From JBBITI01 sp963735055 (GTDB taxonomy: Bacteria; Chloroflexota; Dehalococcoidia; Dehalococcoidales; UBA2162), in the NCBI GenBank assembly GCA_963735055.1, contig CAVTJN010000004.1:248001-312000 (forward strand): a stretch of DNA of 64,000 nt, read 5' to 3'. A program made the translations under genes and the position numbers. Position 1 is the stretch's first letter. Every line of letters begins with the position of its first letter. The notes beneath the pieces were generated by a model. It did no database searches. It had not been told where the DNA came from and worked only from the letters and a program-made list of their open reading frames with translations. Positions 16,510 through 25,182 of the stretch are shown piece by piece.

Positions 16510-17022
16510 ATGCGCATCGGGTTGCTGTCGGACACACACGTCCCGGAGGCAGTCAGGGAACTGCCAATGGCGGAACTGCGAACGGCGTTCAAAGGGGTCG
16601 ACCTGATCATGCACGGCGGCGACATCTACGCCCGGTCGGTGCTGGAGGACCTGTCACAGATTGCCCCGGTGGTTGCCGCTCAGGGAGATGACGATTACGG
16701 CAGCACGCTGCAAGACGAGCGGGTGAAGGACAAACACATCCTTAACATCGAGGGCCACCGTATCTGGCTCATCCACGAACGGCCCGCGATGTTCACCCCG
16801 CCCCCGCCCCTCCACCGCCGCGCCTACGAGTTCAGGAATATCGAAGTCCCCGAGGTGGTCGTGTTCGGACACCTGCACAAGACGATCGTCGAAAGCTATG
16901 AAGGAATGCTCCTGGTGAATCCCGGGAGCCCGACCTTTCTTCACTACAAGCAGGGTCTCGGTACCGTCGGTATTCTGAGCATCAACGACGGCAAGATAGA
17001 CGTCAACATCCTTCAGCTCTGA
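16510..17022 (+). CDS. YfcE/MJ0936-type metallophosphoesterase
   Basis: 170 residues. The calcineurin-like metal ligands are all visible: LLSDTH (DxH), MHGGDI (GD), a variant QGDDD in place of GNCD, and GHLHK with NPGSP at the end. Family members hydrolyse phosphodiesters in vitro; the natural substrate is usually unknown. The GNxD asparagine is replaced by Asp (QGDDD), a common variant. A GGAGG RBS precedes the ATG. It is transcribed away from the SbcC-like gene. Confidence 0.87.
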   Translation: MRIGLLSDTHVPEAVRELPMAELRTAFKGVDLIMHGGDIYARSVLEDLSQIAPVVAAQGDDDYGSTLQDERVKDKHILNIEGHRIWLIHERPAMFTPPPPLHRRAYEFRNIEVPEVVVFGHLHKTIVESYEGMLLVNPGSPTFLHYKQGLGTVGILSINDGKIDVNILQL

Positions 17023-17115
17023 CGTGCTCCGGGAGGCGGCGTGACATCTTCATGGCGGAGCCCCCCTGGTCACAGGTGTCCGGGGACCGCTTGGCTCCGC
17101 CGCAGACCTGCGGCA

Positions 17116-17529
17116 CTAGTCCGAGGCAGGCGGTGCCTTGGGAGGCTGCAGAACTCGAAATGGGATCGACGCCACTTCCATACCTTCGACGGTCACCGCC
17201 AGCGTATAGGAACCGTAGCTCTTGAACTCTACGCTGTTGAATTCCATGACGAAACGGCCGACGCCGTAAGTCCTGCCTTCGGTTCGAGGGATGTTGAACT
17301 GCCCCTGAACCGCGGTGATCACGTCCCTCCCATCTTCGTCAACGAGGTTCACCGCGATCCTTTTCTGGCCGGCTTCGGCCGGGCTGGCCCTCAGTTGCAG
17401 TACCAAAGAGAAATGGGGATGCCGGACGGGCAGTTGGACCGCGTAGATCGTGTCAAACCCGATGCCCAGGGCATTGATCTTCGTCGTCGCCTCAGCGGCG
17501 TCGCACACAAAGGCAAAATCGGTGTGCAT
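17116..17529 (-). CDS. DUF6941-like beta-sandwich protein
   Basis: 137 residues. FAFVCDAAEATTKINALGIGFDTIYAVQLPVRHPHFSLVLQLR matches the pattern of the DUF6941 family (xFxLLCDxA...KINxLGxFDxIxA...P..HPxFxLVLRL). The remainder is beta-rich. It is cytosolic with no signal. It follows rpoD on the same strand after about 70 bp and may share its transcript. Function unknown. Confidence 0.7.
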   Translation of the reverse strand: MHTDFAFVCDAAEATTKINALGIGFDTIYAVQLPVRHPHFSLVLQLRASPAEAGQKRIAVNLVDEDGRDVITAVQGQFNIPRTEGRTYGVGRFVMEFNSVEFKSYGSYTLAVTVEGMEVASIPFRVLQPPKAPPASD

Positions 17530-17601
17530 CTCTGGACCTCGCAGAAACGTTTTTTAATGACATGGAGCGCGGCGTCGCCGCGGAGCCTGATTCAGAAATG
17601 A

Positions 17602-19047
17602 CTATTCCAGATAGTCCTTCAGCCTGCGGGAGCGGCTGGGATGGCGCAGTTTGCGCAGCGCCTTGGCCTCGATCTGCCGGATGCGTTCCCGCGTCACGTT
17701 GAACTCCTGCCCCACTTCCTCAAGGGTCCGGCTGCGGCCGTCCTCCAGCCCAAAACGTAATATCAACACCCGCTGCTCCCGGGCGGTCATCTCGCCAAGC
17801 ACCTCGCTCAACTGTTCCTTCAGCAGTTGTTTGGAGGCCGTGTCCACGGGGGGCAGGGCGTTCCGGTCCTCAATGAAATCGCCAAGATGACTGTCTTCTT
17901 CTTCCCCGATCGGAGCCTCGAGAGACACCGGCAACTGGGCAACCTTGACAATCTCCCTGACCTTCTCCGCCGGCAGGTCCATCTTCTTCCCGATTTCTTT
18001 TGAGGTAGGTTCGCGCCCGTATTCCTGGGCGAGGCGCCGGCTTACCCTGAGCAATTTGTTGATGGTCTCGATCATGTGCACCGGCACGCGGATGGTGCGG
18101 GCCTGGTCGGCAATCGCTCGCGTAATTGCCTGTCTGATCCACCAGGTGGCGTAGGTGCTGAACTTGAAACCACGGTGGTGGTCGAATTTCTCTACTGCCC
18201 TGATCAGACCGATGTTCCCCTCCTGGATAAGGTCCAGCAGAGACATCCCGCGTCCAATGTGCTTCTTGGCGACGCTGACCACCAGGCGTAGGTTAGCTTC
18301 GATCAGGTGCCGTTTCGCCCGCTCTGCGTCGGCCTCGATGTTATCGAGGAAGTTCTTGTGTCGCCGTTTGTTGTCCAACGCGGCAATAAACTGCTTGTTT
18401 TCGGGTATCTTTACCGCCGTGGCAAAGGTAGCCCGGGGACTGATGGCCTCGCGGACTTCTTTCGGCAACAGATCGCAGTTTAACGACATGTTGATGATCT
18501 GGCGCTCGGTCTCCGGCACCGATTTGCCGATCTTCTTCGCGACGCCCGCGACCAGGTCCTGGTTAATCACGCCGTCGATCGTCTCCCGCAACCGTGGATC
18601 GTAGATGCTGCCAAGGAAACTCTTCGATATGTCTAGTTTCAGTTCTTCCTGCAGGGCATGGATCAGGTCTTCCGCCTTGGCCAGTTCGAGGACTGCCGCG
18701 ACGAAAACATCGGCCGCAGTAGCGGCTTGACCGTGCTGTTCCAGAAAAACCTGCCGGGCTTCCCTGAGGCGCTTGGCGAGTTCGATCTTTTTGGCCAGGT
18801 CCCGTTCGTCGCGCGCCGTCAGGAGATGCACCTTGCCAATCTCATGGAGGTAGAGTCGAACCGGGTCATCGGCCGCCTCCTGGTCCTGGGTCTCGAGTAG
18901 TCCCGAGGCTGCTTCCTCTCCAGTCCCAACCTCCAGACCCTCGGATTTGAGTTCATCCTCCAGCTCCTCACTGGAAGGAGGCTCTTCGTCCTCGGCCGCG
19001 TTCTCCGGGACGAACGGTTCCGTTTCTTTGTAGTCTTCCGGCTCCAT
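17602..19047 (-). CDS. rpoD: RNA polymerase principal sigma factor RpoD
   Basis: 481 residues. An acidic N-terminus is followed by region 1.2 (DDPVRLYLHEIGKVHLLTARDERDLAKKI). A non-conserved insert of about 130 residues follows, then region 2 (LRLVVSVAKKHIGRGMSLLDLIQEGNIGLIRAVEKFD...FSTYATWWIRQAITRAI), region 3 and region 4 (LRFGLEDGRSRTLEEVGQEFNVTRERIRQIEAKALRKLR). The complete region 4.2 helix-turn-helix and region 2.4 predict -35/-10 promoters, as seen throughout the window. AGGAG precedes the ATG, which lies 2 bp after the dnaG stop, so the two are coupled. Confidence 0.97.
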   Translation of the reverse strand: MEPEDYKETEPFVPENAAEDEEPPSSEELEDELKSEGLEVGTGEEAASGLLETQDQEAADDPVRLYLHEIGKVHLLTARDERDLAKKIELAKRLREARQVFLEQHGQAATAADVFVAAVLELAKAEDLIHALQEELKLDISKSFLGSIYDPRLRETIDGVINQDLVAGVAKKIGKSVPETERQIINMSLNCDLLPKEVREAISPRATFATAVKIPENKQFIAALDNKRRHKNFLDNIEADAERAKRHLIEANLRLVVSVAKKHIGRGMSLLDLIQEGNIGLIRAVEKFDHHRGFKFSTYATWWIRQAITRAIADQARTIRVPVHMIETINKLLRVSRRLAQEYGREPTSKEIGKKMDLPAEKVREIVKVAQLPVSLEAPIGEEEDSHLGDFIEDRNALPPVDTASKQLLKEQLSEVLGEMTAREQRVLILRFGLEDGRSRTLEEVGQEFNVTRERIRQIEAKALRKLRHPSRSRRLKDYLE

Positions 19048-19049
19048 TG

Positions 19050-20819
19050 CTAGCTCCTGAGACCCTGTTCTTTGCGCGCCTTCATCTCGAAAATCTGTTT
19101 TAACTCGGTGCTGACTTCCTTGCTCCTGACCAAGTCTGCAGGCGAGGCCGTCTGCCCCTCCAGAAGGGCCTCCCGCTTCCTTTCGAGATTGCGAAGGAAC
19201 TTCTCGCGCAACCGGAGAACACAGTCATCATACTTCTGTTCGATCGCGGTGGGTTGAATGCTTCGGTTCGTTACCAGCGCCAGATGCTCGTGGATGGCAA
19301 AATCCACGAGCTGCGTGACGGACTCGATCGAGCCGTCGCCACCGTCACGCCAGGCAAGAAATATCTCCCGGTTCTCGCTGTTTTCAAAGAACTCCGGCGG
19401 CAAGTCCCTTCCTCGTTCCCGTAACTCGGGGCGATGGAGAAGAAGAGTAAGGCTGTACTCCTCGAGGGCGCTCTTGAAGAGGTTGCCGGCAGCCGCGGGA
19501 TCGGGTTCGTTCCCGCGCCGGTCGGTCTTCTTGTTGGCAGCGAGCGCCCGCCTGCGCATGGACGCTTCGAGGTTGGCGTCAGTCACGCCTACCATCCTGG
19601 CCAGTTTCTGAAGGTAGTGCGCCCGGCGGACGATATCAGCTATGCTGTTCACCACCGGGTAGAGTCTGTCGCTGACCTTTGACCGCTCACTTACTTTAGT
19701 CAGGTCGAGCCGGGAAGCTACCGTGTCAAACGCGTAGTCCACCACGGGTCTCGCCTCGCCTATCATACGGGACCAGGCTCCGGGGTCAGCCTTGATGACA
19801 TCGTCAGGGTCTTTGCCTTCAGGAAGAAGGGCCACTTTGATCTCGGCTTCGAGGGTGTTCTCGTGATCGACGCAACGCAACATCGCCTCGGCGCCGGCCA
19901 CGTCTGAGTCGAGGGCAAGCACGAGATTCCGGCTCAGCTTCTTCAGACTGGTTACTTGTTTGTCGGTGATCGAGGTGCCCATCGAGGCCACCACATTGGT
20001 GAATCCGTACTGATGGGCAACGATTACGTCCATGTACCCTTCGACAATGATTGCCTGGTCCTGTTTCCTTATCTGGGCTGCCGCCAGATTGAGCCCATAG
20101 AGTGTGCCGCTCTTGTCGAAGGCGAGAGTCTGAGCCGAGTTGATGTATTTTGGCCCTGTGGTCGAAGCCTCCAGGATCCGGGCGCCAAAACCAGTGGTCC
20201 GGCCCCGTTCGTCCTTGATCGGGAACATAATACGGTTCCGCCACCGGTCGTAGGCGCGACCGTTTTCAGATGTCGAAAGAAGCCCGGCATCGACCATCTC
20301 GACTTCGGTGAATCCGCGTTCCTTCAGGTGCAGCTTCAGCCCGTCCCAGCTTTCGAGGGCAAAGCCGAGTTGAAAATTTCTCAACGAGCCGTCGTCGACG
20401 CCACGATTTCGCAGATAGGACCGCGCCTGCTCTGCGGCCGTCGAATCGGTCATCAGGTCGTGGAAATAGGCGGCAGCGGCCTCGTTTGCCCGGTACACCA
20501 TCTCGCGGGCCTCTTTCTTGGTGTCTAGTTCAACCCTCGAAGGAAGGGCGACGCCCGCACGGTCCGCCAGTCGGCGCAGCGCCTCTCCGAAATCAATGCC
20601 CTCTTTCTTCATGATGAACGAAAAGGCATCACCCCCGGTATTGCATGCCCCGAAGCAGTGCCAACTCTGCCTTTCAGGAAATACGAAGAAGGATGGGGTC
20701 TTCTCCTGGTGGAATGGGCAGATGGCCCTGAAGTTGCGGCCGGATTTGGTCAGCGCGGCGTACTGCCCCACAACGTCGACAATGTCGATTCTCTGCTTGA
20801 TGTCTTCAATGGCGCTCAT
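19050..20819 (-). CDS. dnaG: DNA primase
   Basis: 589 residues. The N-terminal zinc-binding domain is CPFHQEKTPSFFVFPERQSWHCFGACNTGGD. The TOPRIM core has IIVEGYMDVIVAHQYGFTNVVASMGTS and LALDSDVAGAEAM. A C-terminal helicase-interacting region follows. It lays primers for Okazaki fragments. It is part of the classic macromolecular-synthesis cluster with rpoD, here joined by dgt upstream (142-bp gap). Confidence 0.97.
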   Translation of the reverse strand: MSAIEDIKQRIDIVDVVGQYAALTKSGRNFRAICPFHQEKTPSFFVFPERQSWHCFGACNTGGDAFSFIMKKEGIDFGEALRRLADRAGVALPSRVELDTKKEAREMVYRANEAAAAYFHDLMTDSTAAEQARSYLRNRGVDDGSLRNFQLGFALESWDGLKLHLKERGFTEVEMVDAGLLSTSENGRAYDRWRNRIMFPIKDERGRTTGFGARILEASTTGPKYINSAQTLAFDKSGTLYGLNLAAAQIRKQDQAIIVEGYMDVIVAHQYGFTNVVASMGTSITDKQVTSLKKLSRNLVLALDSDVAGAEAMLRCVDHENTLEAEIKVALLPEGKDPDDVIKADPGAWSRMIGEARPVVDYAFDTVASRLDLTKVSERSKVSDRLYPVVNSIADIVRRAHYLQKLARMVGVTDANLEASMRRRALAANKKTDRRGNEPDPAAAGNLFKSALEEYSLTLLLHRPELRERGRDLPPEFFENSENREIFLAWRDGGDGSIESVTQLVDFAIHEHLALVTNRSIQPTAIEQKYDDCVLRLREKFLRNLERKREALLEGQTASPADLVRSKEVSTELKQIFEMKARKEQGLRS

Positions 20820-20961
20820 GCAGTGTACATTATAGCACCAAAGAGGGGCTCCACCTTCGCGTTTGGCGCAGCTTCCCGGCAGCCTTTCCCACGAGTTGGC
20901 GTGCGCTCAAATACAGGCCCCGGCCGGCGGGTCTGCGAAGAGGAAAATACCGCGTCGGCCT

Positions 20962-22011
20962 TCATCGCCGGCGGTAGCCGGCCCTGAAAGCTTCCTTCGC
21001 CGTTCTGAGGGCAAACTGGTCGGTCATACCGGCAATGCGGTCGACGACATGCCGATCGTCACCGTCCGGTGAGGGATCAGGTGACAAGGCCCCATCCTGG
21101 GCGGATAACAGGTACCCGTACAATGTCCTGAGCGCGTTTCTCGCCCTGGCGGCATCTTTCCGCGCTGACTGGACGTCGTACACGTGCTCGAAAAGAAATC
21201 GTCGCAGCTGCTCGGTCGCCTCCACGACGCCGCGGCTCATCGTTATGCCCGGGTTCGGGGTTGCCTCCCCGCTTCTTACCTGCCACGAGCACACGATGAC
21301 GTCAGACACCATGGTATTGATTCTGGCAGAGTGCGATGCGCCGAGTGCAGCCACTGCCGTTTCCGGAAGGTCAGCCTCGGCGATCGTGCCTGCCCGCAAA
21401 GCGTCATCGACGTCGTGGTTCACGTAGGCGACAATATCGGCGATGCGGACTACCTCGCCTTCGATAGTGCCGACGTTGCCCCAGCCTTGAAGCACGCCCG
21501 CGGCCGACTTTGAGTGGTTCAAGATGCCGTCGCGTACCTCCCAAGTGAGGTTGAGCCCTCTGCCATCATATTCCAGAAGATCGACCACCCGGAGGCTTTG
21601 TTCGTTATGGCGGAACCCGCCGGAACTCATCTCGTTCAGGACTTCTTCGCCGATGTGTCCAAACGGCGTGTGACCGAGGTCGTGCCCCAGGGCGATGGCC
21701 TCGGTCAAGTCCTCATTGAGGTTCAGAGCACGTGCGATGGTGCGGGCGATTTGTGAGACTTCCAGCGTGTGGGTTAGCCTGGTCACGTAGTGATCGCCCT
21801 GCGGGGCGATGAATACCTGGGTCTTATGCTTGAGCCGGCGAAAGGCGTTGCAGTGGATGATCCGGTCGCGGTCACGCTGATAGGCGGTCCGAATTGGGCA
21901 GGGATCCTCGAATCGGAGCCTGCCCCTGGTTGACCGACTGCGGGCCGCCAGCGGGGACAGGGTTTCCTCCTTTTCCTCGGTGAACTGGCGTATTCCCAGA
22001 TTCGTTATCAA
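20962..22011 (-). CDS. dgt: Deoxyguanosinetriphosphate triphosphohydrolase-like (Dgt, HD domain)
   Basis: The core has CPIRTAYQRDRDRIIHCNAFRRLKHKTQVF, THTLEVSQIARTIARALNLNEDLTEAIALGHDLGHTPFGHIGEEVL (HD motif) and a C-terminal helical part. The family hydrolyses dNTPs to nucleoside plus triphosphate and helps set pool balance. The frame stays open 109 codons further upstream, but that part is atypical. I chose TTG 22009-22011 (LITNLGIRQFTEEKEE) because relatives start just before this segment and AGGCGAGG lies upstream. An ATG at 22060-22062 is the alternative. Corrected length is about 349 residues. Confidence 0.9.
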   Translation of the reverse strand: MITNLGIRQFTEEKEETLSPLAARSRSTRGRLRFEDPCPIRTAYQRDRDRIIHCNAFRRLKHKTQVFIAPQGDHYVTRLTHTLEVSQIARTIARALNLNEDLTEAIALGHDLGHTPFGHIGEEVLNEMSSGGFRHNEQSLRVVDLLEYDGRGLNLTWEVRDGILNHSKSAAGVLQGWGNVGTIEGEVVRIADIVAYVNHDVDDALRAGTIAEADLPETAVAALGASHSARINTMVSDVIVCSWQVRSGEATPNPGITMSRGVVEATEQLRRFLFEHVYDVQSARKDAARARNALRTLYGYLLSAQDGALSPDPSPDGDDRHVVDRIAGMTDQFALRTAKEAFRAGYRRR

Positions 22012-22123
22012 ACCTCGCCTCGCAGACGTCTTCGAAGACGGACCATCATATCCAGCGACCATCCTGCTGTCACCCGGCGCGGACAACGGCGCGCGAAACG
22101 CGAGGACGTCCGGTGCAGGGGGG

Positions 22124-22129
22124 ATTATA
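22124..22129 (-). promoter_or_regulatory. Extended -10 promoter of dgt-dnaG-rpoD
   Basis: On the reverse strand the sequence reads TGCTATAAT, a perfect -10 hexamer with the TG of extended -10 promoters. No good -35 is seen. Transcription from about 22117 would give a leader near 105 bases before the TTG start of dgt. Confidence 0.5.
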
Positions 22130-22246
22130 GCATAAATAGCCCCTGTCGGCGGCGCTGTTTTCCCCGACGGCGGTACCTGATAATTTGTCCTCAAAGCGCT
22201 GACCGGAGGCATCGTTTTTACCCGCTCCGGCCAGTCTGGCATCAGG

Positions 22247-22275
22247 TTGACAGCCTCAGTACCACGGGGTAGAAT
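22247..22275 (+). promoter_or_regulatory. Promoter of the DUF151 gene
   Basis: Perfect TTGACA (22247-22252), a 17-bp spacer and TAGAAT (22270-22275). The predicted start near 22282 leaves a leader of about 30 bases containing the GAGGAGG ribosome-binding site. Confidence 0.75.
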
Positions 22276-22312
22276 TAGCGTTGCTGGTGGACATGCCGAG
22301 GAGGTTGGTCTT

Positions 22313-22861
22313 ATGGTGGAGATGACGATAGACAGCATCAGGGTCAGCCTGATGAATTACCAGCGAGTGGTGATCCTGAAAGAGAAAGCTGCGGACCGCT
22401 ATTTACCGATCTGGATCGGTCCGTCTGAGGCAGATGCCATCGCCGTGAAACTCCAGGGGGCAAGCGTGCCCCGGCCGTTGACTCATGATCTTCTGCGTTC
22501 GGTTGTCGATGCTCTGGGCGCCTCAGTGAATTCAATAGTGGTGTGTGACCTCAAGAACGATACCTTCTTTGCCAAAATTGTTCTCGATGTGGACGGCAAG
22601 CAAATGGAAGTGGACTCCAGGCCCAGCGACGCGCTGGCGTTGGCGGTGCGCGCCGAAGTCCCCATATTCGTTGATGACTCCGTCCTCGACAAAGCCGGAA
22701 TTCTGCTCGACAAAGACAGCGGCAAGCCGATCGGTGATGAAGAAGCTGCTAACCTGAGCCAGGGCAAGGCTGTTACTGAGGAAGAGATGCGGAACATGTC
22801 CGCATTTCACGACTTCATCAACAGCATTGATCTGTCCGACTTTGACAAACGCAAGTCCTAG
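22313..22861 (+). CDS. DUF151 bifunctional nuclease-like protein
   Basis: 182 residues. The N-terminal DUF151 domain shows MTIDSIRVSLMNYQRVVILKEKAADRYLPIWIGPSEADAIAVKL, RPLTHDLLRSVVDALGASV and the conserved VDSRPSDALALAVRAEVPIFV. A short UVR-like acidic tail follows. Plant and bacterial relatives were reported to have nuclease activity, but the cellular role is unclear. ATG 22313 follows GAGGAGG; a longer upstream frame would start inside the promoter. It lies directly upstream of the ATP synthase operon but has its own promoter. Confidence 0.9.
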   Translation: MVEMTIDSIRVSLMNYQRVVILKEKAADRYLPIWIGPSEADAIAVKLQGASVPRPLTHDLLRSVVDALGASVNSIVVCDLKNDTFFAKIVLDVDGKQMEVDSRPSDALALAVRAEVPIFVDDSVLDKAGILLDKDSGKPIGDEEAANLSQGKAVTEEEMRNMSAFHDFINSIDLSDFDKRKS

Positions 22862-22922
22862 GGTTGTCGCGCCCCGGAATGAGGCGCCGGAAGACAGGTT
22901 GTAAGTGCCCGCGGTCGGTCTG

Positions 22923-22951
22923 TTGCATGTTCCGCGCGGAGAATATATAAT
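22923..22951 (+). promoter_or_regulatory. Promoter of the ATP synthase operon
   Basis: TTGCAT (22923-22928), a 17-bp spacer and a perfect TATAAT (22946-22951) within an A/T-rich run. The predicted start near 22958 lies about 60 bases before the first gene. Confidence 0.65.
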
Positions 22952-23020
22952 GCTAAAGTCCTAATTCCGAGGGCGTTGTCGCCCGGTCGGACAGCCCGTT
23001 CGCTTCAGCGAGGTGCCTGT

Positions 23021-23245
23021 ATGGAAAGACGGCAAGCTGCTTTGAGGCTTATCGGGCTCGGATGGTTCGTCGGGCTGTCTATCAGCGTGGGGGTGTGGGG
23101 GGGGCGGCAGCTTGACGGGAAGCTTGGGACCGGTCCATTGTTGGTGATCGTTGGTTTGATTGCAGGCGTAGTCGTGGCCTTCTATGGTGTCTACCGGATG
23201 ATACTGCCCAATATCGTCAAGAAACAGACAAAAGGGGGGAAGTAG
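23021..23245 (+). CDS. AtpZ/AtpI-family ATP synthase accessory protein
   Basis: 74 residues with two transmembrane helices (LGWFVGLSISVGVWGGRQL and LLVIVGLIAGVVVAFYGVYRMIL). The Gly-rich pattern GxxLGxxxDxxxGTGPLLxxxGxxxG is typical of the AtpZ/AtpI family that assists c-ring assembly or Mg/Ca supply. GAGGT precedes ATG 23021. The stop overlaps the atpB start (TAGTG). It is the first gene of the operon. Confidence 0.87.
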   Translation: MERRQAALRLIGLGWFVGLSISVGVWGGRQLDGKLGTGPLLVIVGLIAGVVVAFYGVYRMILPNIVKKQTKGGK

Positions 23246-24204
23246 TGCCGAAGCCTCGTCGCCTGCTCGGCTGTTCCTTTCCCCTGGCCATCGCTCTCAT
23301 AGTCCTGTCGTTGGGACTATTTGTCGTCGGCTTTCTCGCAGGCCCATTGGGGAAGAGCATGGTCGGAACCACTCTCCCCAGCTGGTTGTCGGTTACGAAG
23401 CCTGAGCCAGAACTGCCCACGGAGCATATATTTGACCTTTTCGGGTTTCCCGTGGCCAACAGCGTGTTGGCGGCATGGATAACAGTGGTCTTCCTGGTAT
23501 TGCTGGTGTTCCTGATCACACGCCGTACGCGGCTGGTTCCCCGAAGATGGCAGATGCTGTTGGAGTTCGGCTTGGGCTCCCTGTTGGGTTTCTGCCAGCG
23601 GGTGGCCGGCGAGAAGAATGGACGTCGCTTCTTTCCCGTTGTGGCCACGATCTTCCTGTTCGTCATGTTCAATGCATGGCTCAGCCTTCTTCCGGGTTAC
23701 GGCTCGATTCTAATCGAGAACCCTGAGGGGCACGTGGTCCATCTGCTGCGTGGGGCCAATACGGACATCAACATGCCGCTTGCCCTCGCCATTGTTTCGT
23801 TCGTGTCCGTCCTGTATTTTGGCCTGAGTTCGCTTGGTATCCGCTACCTGGCTAACTACTTTAACGTGGGGCGTTTCCTGGGTGGCTTCGCCAAATTGTT
23901 TAAGGGTAATGTGAAAGGCGCGCTCGGGGGTATTTTTACCGGCTTCATCGATATATTCATCGGCCTCGTGGAACTTCTGAGCATGTTTATCAGGATCGTT
24001 AGTTTCACCTTTCGTCTCTTTGGCAACATGACCGCCGGAGAGATACTGCTGCTTATGGCCGCGTTCCTGGTACCATTCCTGTTTGCTTTGCCCTTCTACG
24101 GGCTGGAGTTGTTGGTCGGTATCATCCAATCGCTGATCTTCAGCGGCCTGACACTGGTTTTCATGACTCTGGCGGTTGCGACCCATGGTGCGGAACACCA
24201 CTGA
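23245..24204 (+). CDS. atpB: ATP synthase F0 subunit a
   Basis: 319 residues, longer than most, with an N-terminal helix and a loop before the core. The proton-channel helix carries the essential Arg in FRLFGNMTAGEILL. Conserved Asn/Trp helices (NAWLSLLPGYG) and the last helix with IQSLIFSGLTLVFMTLA are present. The GTG start overlaps the upstream stop. It forms the static half-channels beside the c ring. Confidence 0.96.
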   Translation: MPKPRRLLGCSFPLAIALIVLSLGLFVVGFLAGPLGKSMVGTTLPSWLSVTKPEPELPTEHIFDLFGFPVANSVLAAWITVVFLVLLVFLITRRTRLVPRRWQMLLEFGLGSLLGFCQRVAGEKNGRRFFPVVATIFLFVMFNAWLSLLPGYGSILIENPEGHVVHLLRGANTDINMPLALAIVSFVSVLYFGLSSLGIRYLANYFNVGRFLGGFAKLFKGNVKGALGGIFTGFIDIFIGLVELLSMFIRIVSFTFRLFGNMTAGEILLLMAAFLVPFLFALPFYGLELLVGIIQSLIFSGLTLVFMTLAVATHGAEHH

Positions 24205-24232
24205 CATAAACAATGTAGGAGGAGGTTAGTTA

Positions 24233-24469
24233 ATGGATGCAGAAGTAATGAAAATGCTGGCCGTTGGAATGGCCGCCGGGCTCGGCATGCTGGGGCCGGC
24301 ATTGGGTCTTGGCCTGGTGGGCTACGCCGCGCTGACCGGGATTTCCCGGAACCCTGAGGCAAGCGGCCCTATCTTCACTAATATGATCCTGGTGGCGGCT
24401 TTCATTGAAGCACTTGGTATTTACGTCCTGATCATCGGCATTATCATGTCCCCACTCCTGGGCGGTTAA
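24233..24469 (+). CDS. atpE: ATP synthase F0 subunit c
   Basis: 78 residues in two hairpin helices. The first is glycine-rich (AAGLGMLGPALGLGLVGYAA), followed by the polar loop SRNPEA. The second carries the ion-carrying Glu in AAFIEALGIYVLI. The residues that mark sodium-binding c subunits (Gln in helix 1, Ser after the Glu) are absent, suggesting proton coupling. Its RBS is the strong GGAGGAGG. Confidence 0.97.
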   Translation: MDAEVMKMLAVGMAAGLGMLGPALGLGLVGYAALTGISRNPEASGPIFTNMILVAAFIEALGIYVLIIGIIMSPLLGG

Positions 24470-24536
24470 CCGCGCAGTCAGGCGCGGATTCAGTACTCGT
24501 AGTGGCGGCATAACAAAGTCTTTAAGGGGGTGACCC

Positions 24537-24653
24537 ATGGGGCAGGATGGTATCCCGATGTCCATAGTGGTTCTTTTCCTCGGGGTGATGCTCGGCGTCA
24601 TGTCTATCGTCGGTGTCATCATCGCCGTATTGCTGTTGGCAAAACCTGTATAG
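24537..24653 (+). CDS. 38-residue single-helix membrane protein inside the ATP synthase operon
   Basis: Between atpE and atpF an ATG at 24537, preceded by AAGGGGGTGA, opens a short frame ending in TAG 24651-24653. The protein is MGQDGIPMS followed by one long hydrophobic helix (IVVLFLGVMLGV, then a Gly/Val/Ile run) and the tail LLAKPV. It sits in a 196-bp gap of the operon, has its own ribosome-binding site and is followed 11 bp later by atpF. It matches no standard subunit; a small assembly or stabilising factor for F0 is possible but unproven. Confidence 0.65.
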   Translation: MGQDGIPMSIVVLFLGVMLGVMSIVGVIIAVLLLAKPV

Positions 24654-24664
24654 GGGTTAGCTGA

Positions 24665-25174
24665 ATGGATGCACTGGGGAAGCTCGGCATAAACGGGGCG
24701 AATCTGATTGCGCAGATCGTCAACTTTGTCGTGCTCTTTGTGTTGCTGTACTTGATGGCCTACAAGCCCATTTTGAAGATGCTCGATGAACGGGCCCGGA
24801 AGATAAAGGAAAGCATCGACCAGACCGAGGCGGTTAAAGACCAGGCGGCGCGTGCCGCCGAAGAATCGAGGCTACGCATTGAAGCGGGCATCAAGGAAGG
24901 GCAGGACCTCATCAACCGGGCTACCCGGGCGGGAGAGGAGGTTCGGCAGCAGGCCCAGCAGAAGGCTCAGGAGGAGGCCCAGGTACTGGTCGGCAGGGCG
25001 CGCGGAGAGATCCAGCGCGAACGGGACGAAGCGGTGGGCGCTCTTCGCAAGGAGTTCGCCGAGCTCACGATCATGGCGGCTGAGAAGGTGATCGACCGCT
25101 CGCTTGATAAGCAAGCCCACCGGGACGTAATCGATAAAGTCCTCGACGAAGCGCGGACGCTGAAACAGGGGTGA
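24665..25174 (+). CDS. atpF: ATP synthase F0 subunit b
   Basis: 169 residues. A single N-terminal membrane helix (IAQIVNFVVLFVLLYLMAYKPIL) is followed by a long charged coiled coil with RARKIKESIDQTEAVKDQAAR and heptads through residue 140, the standard peripheral stalk. One copy only, so it presumably acts as a homodimer. Confidence 0.95.
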   Translation: MDALGKLGINGANLIAQIVNFVVLFVLLYLMAYKPILKMLDERARKIKESIDQTEAVKDQAARAAEESRLRIEAGIKEGQDLINRATRAGEEVRQQAQQKAQEEAQVLVGRARGEIQRERDEAVGALRKEFAELTIMAAEKVIDRSLDKQAHRDVIDKVLDEARTLKQG

Positions 25175-25182
25175 ACTGAGTC

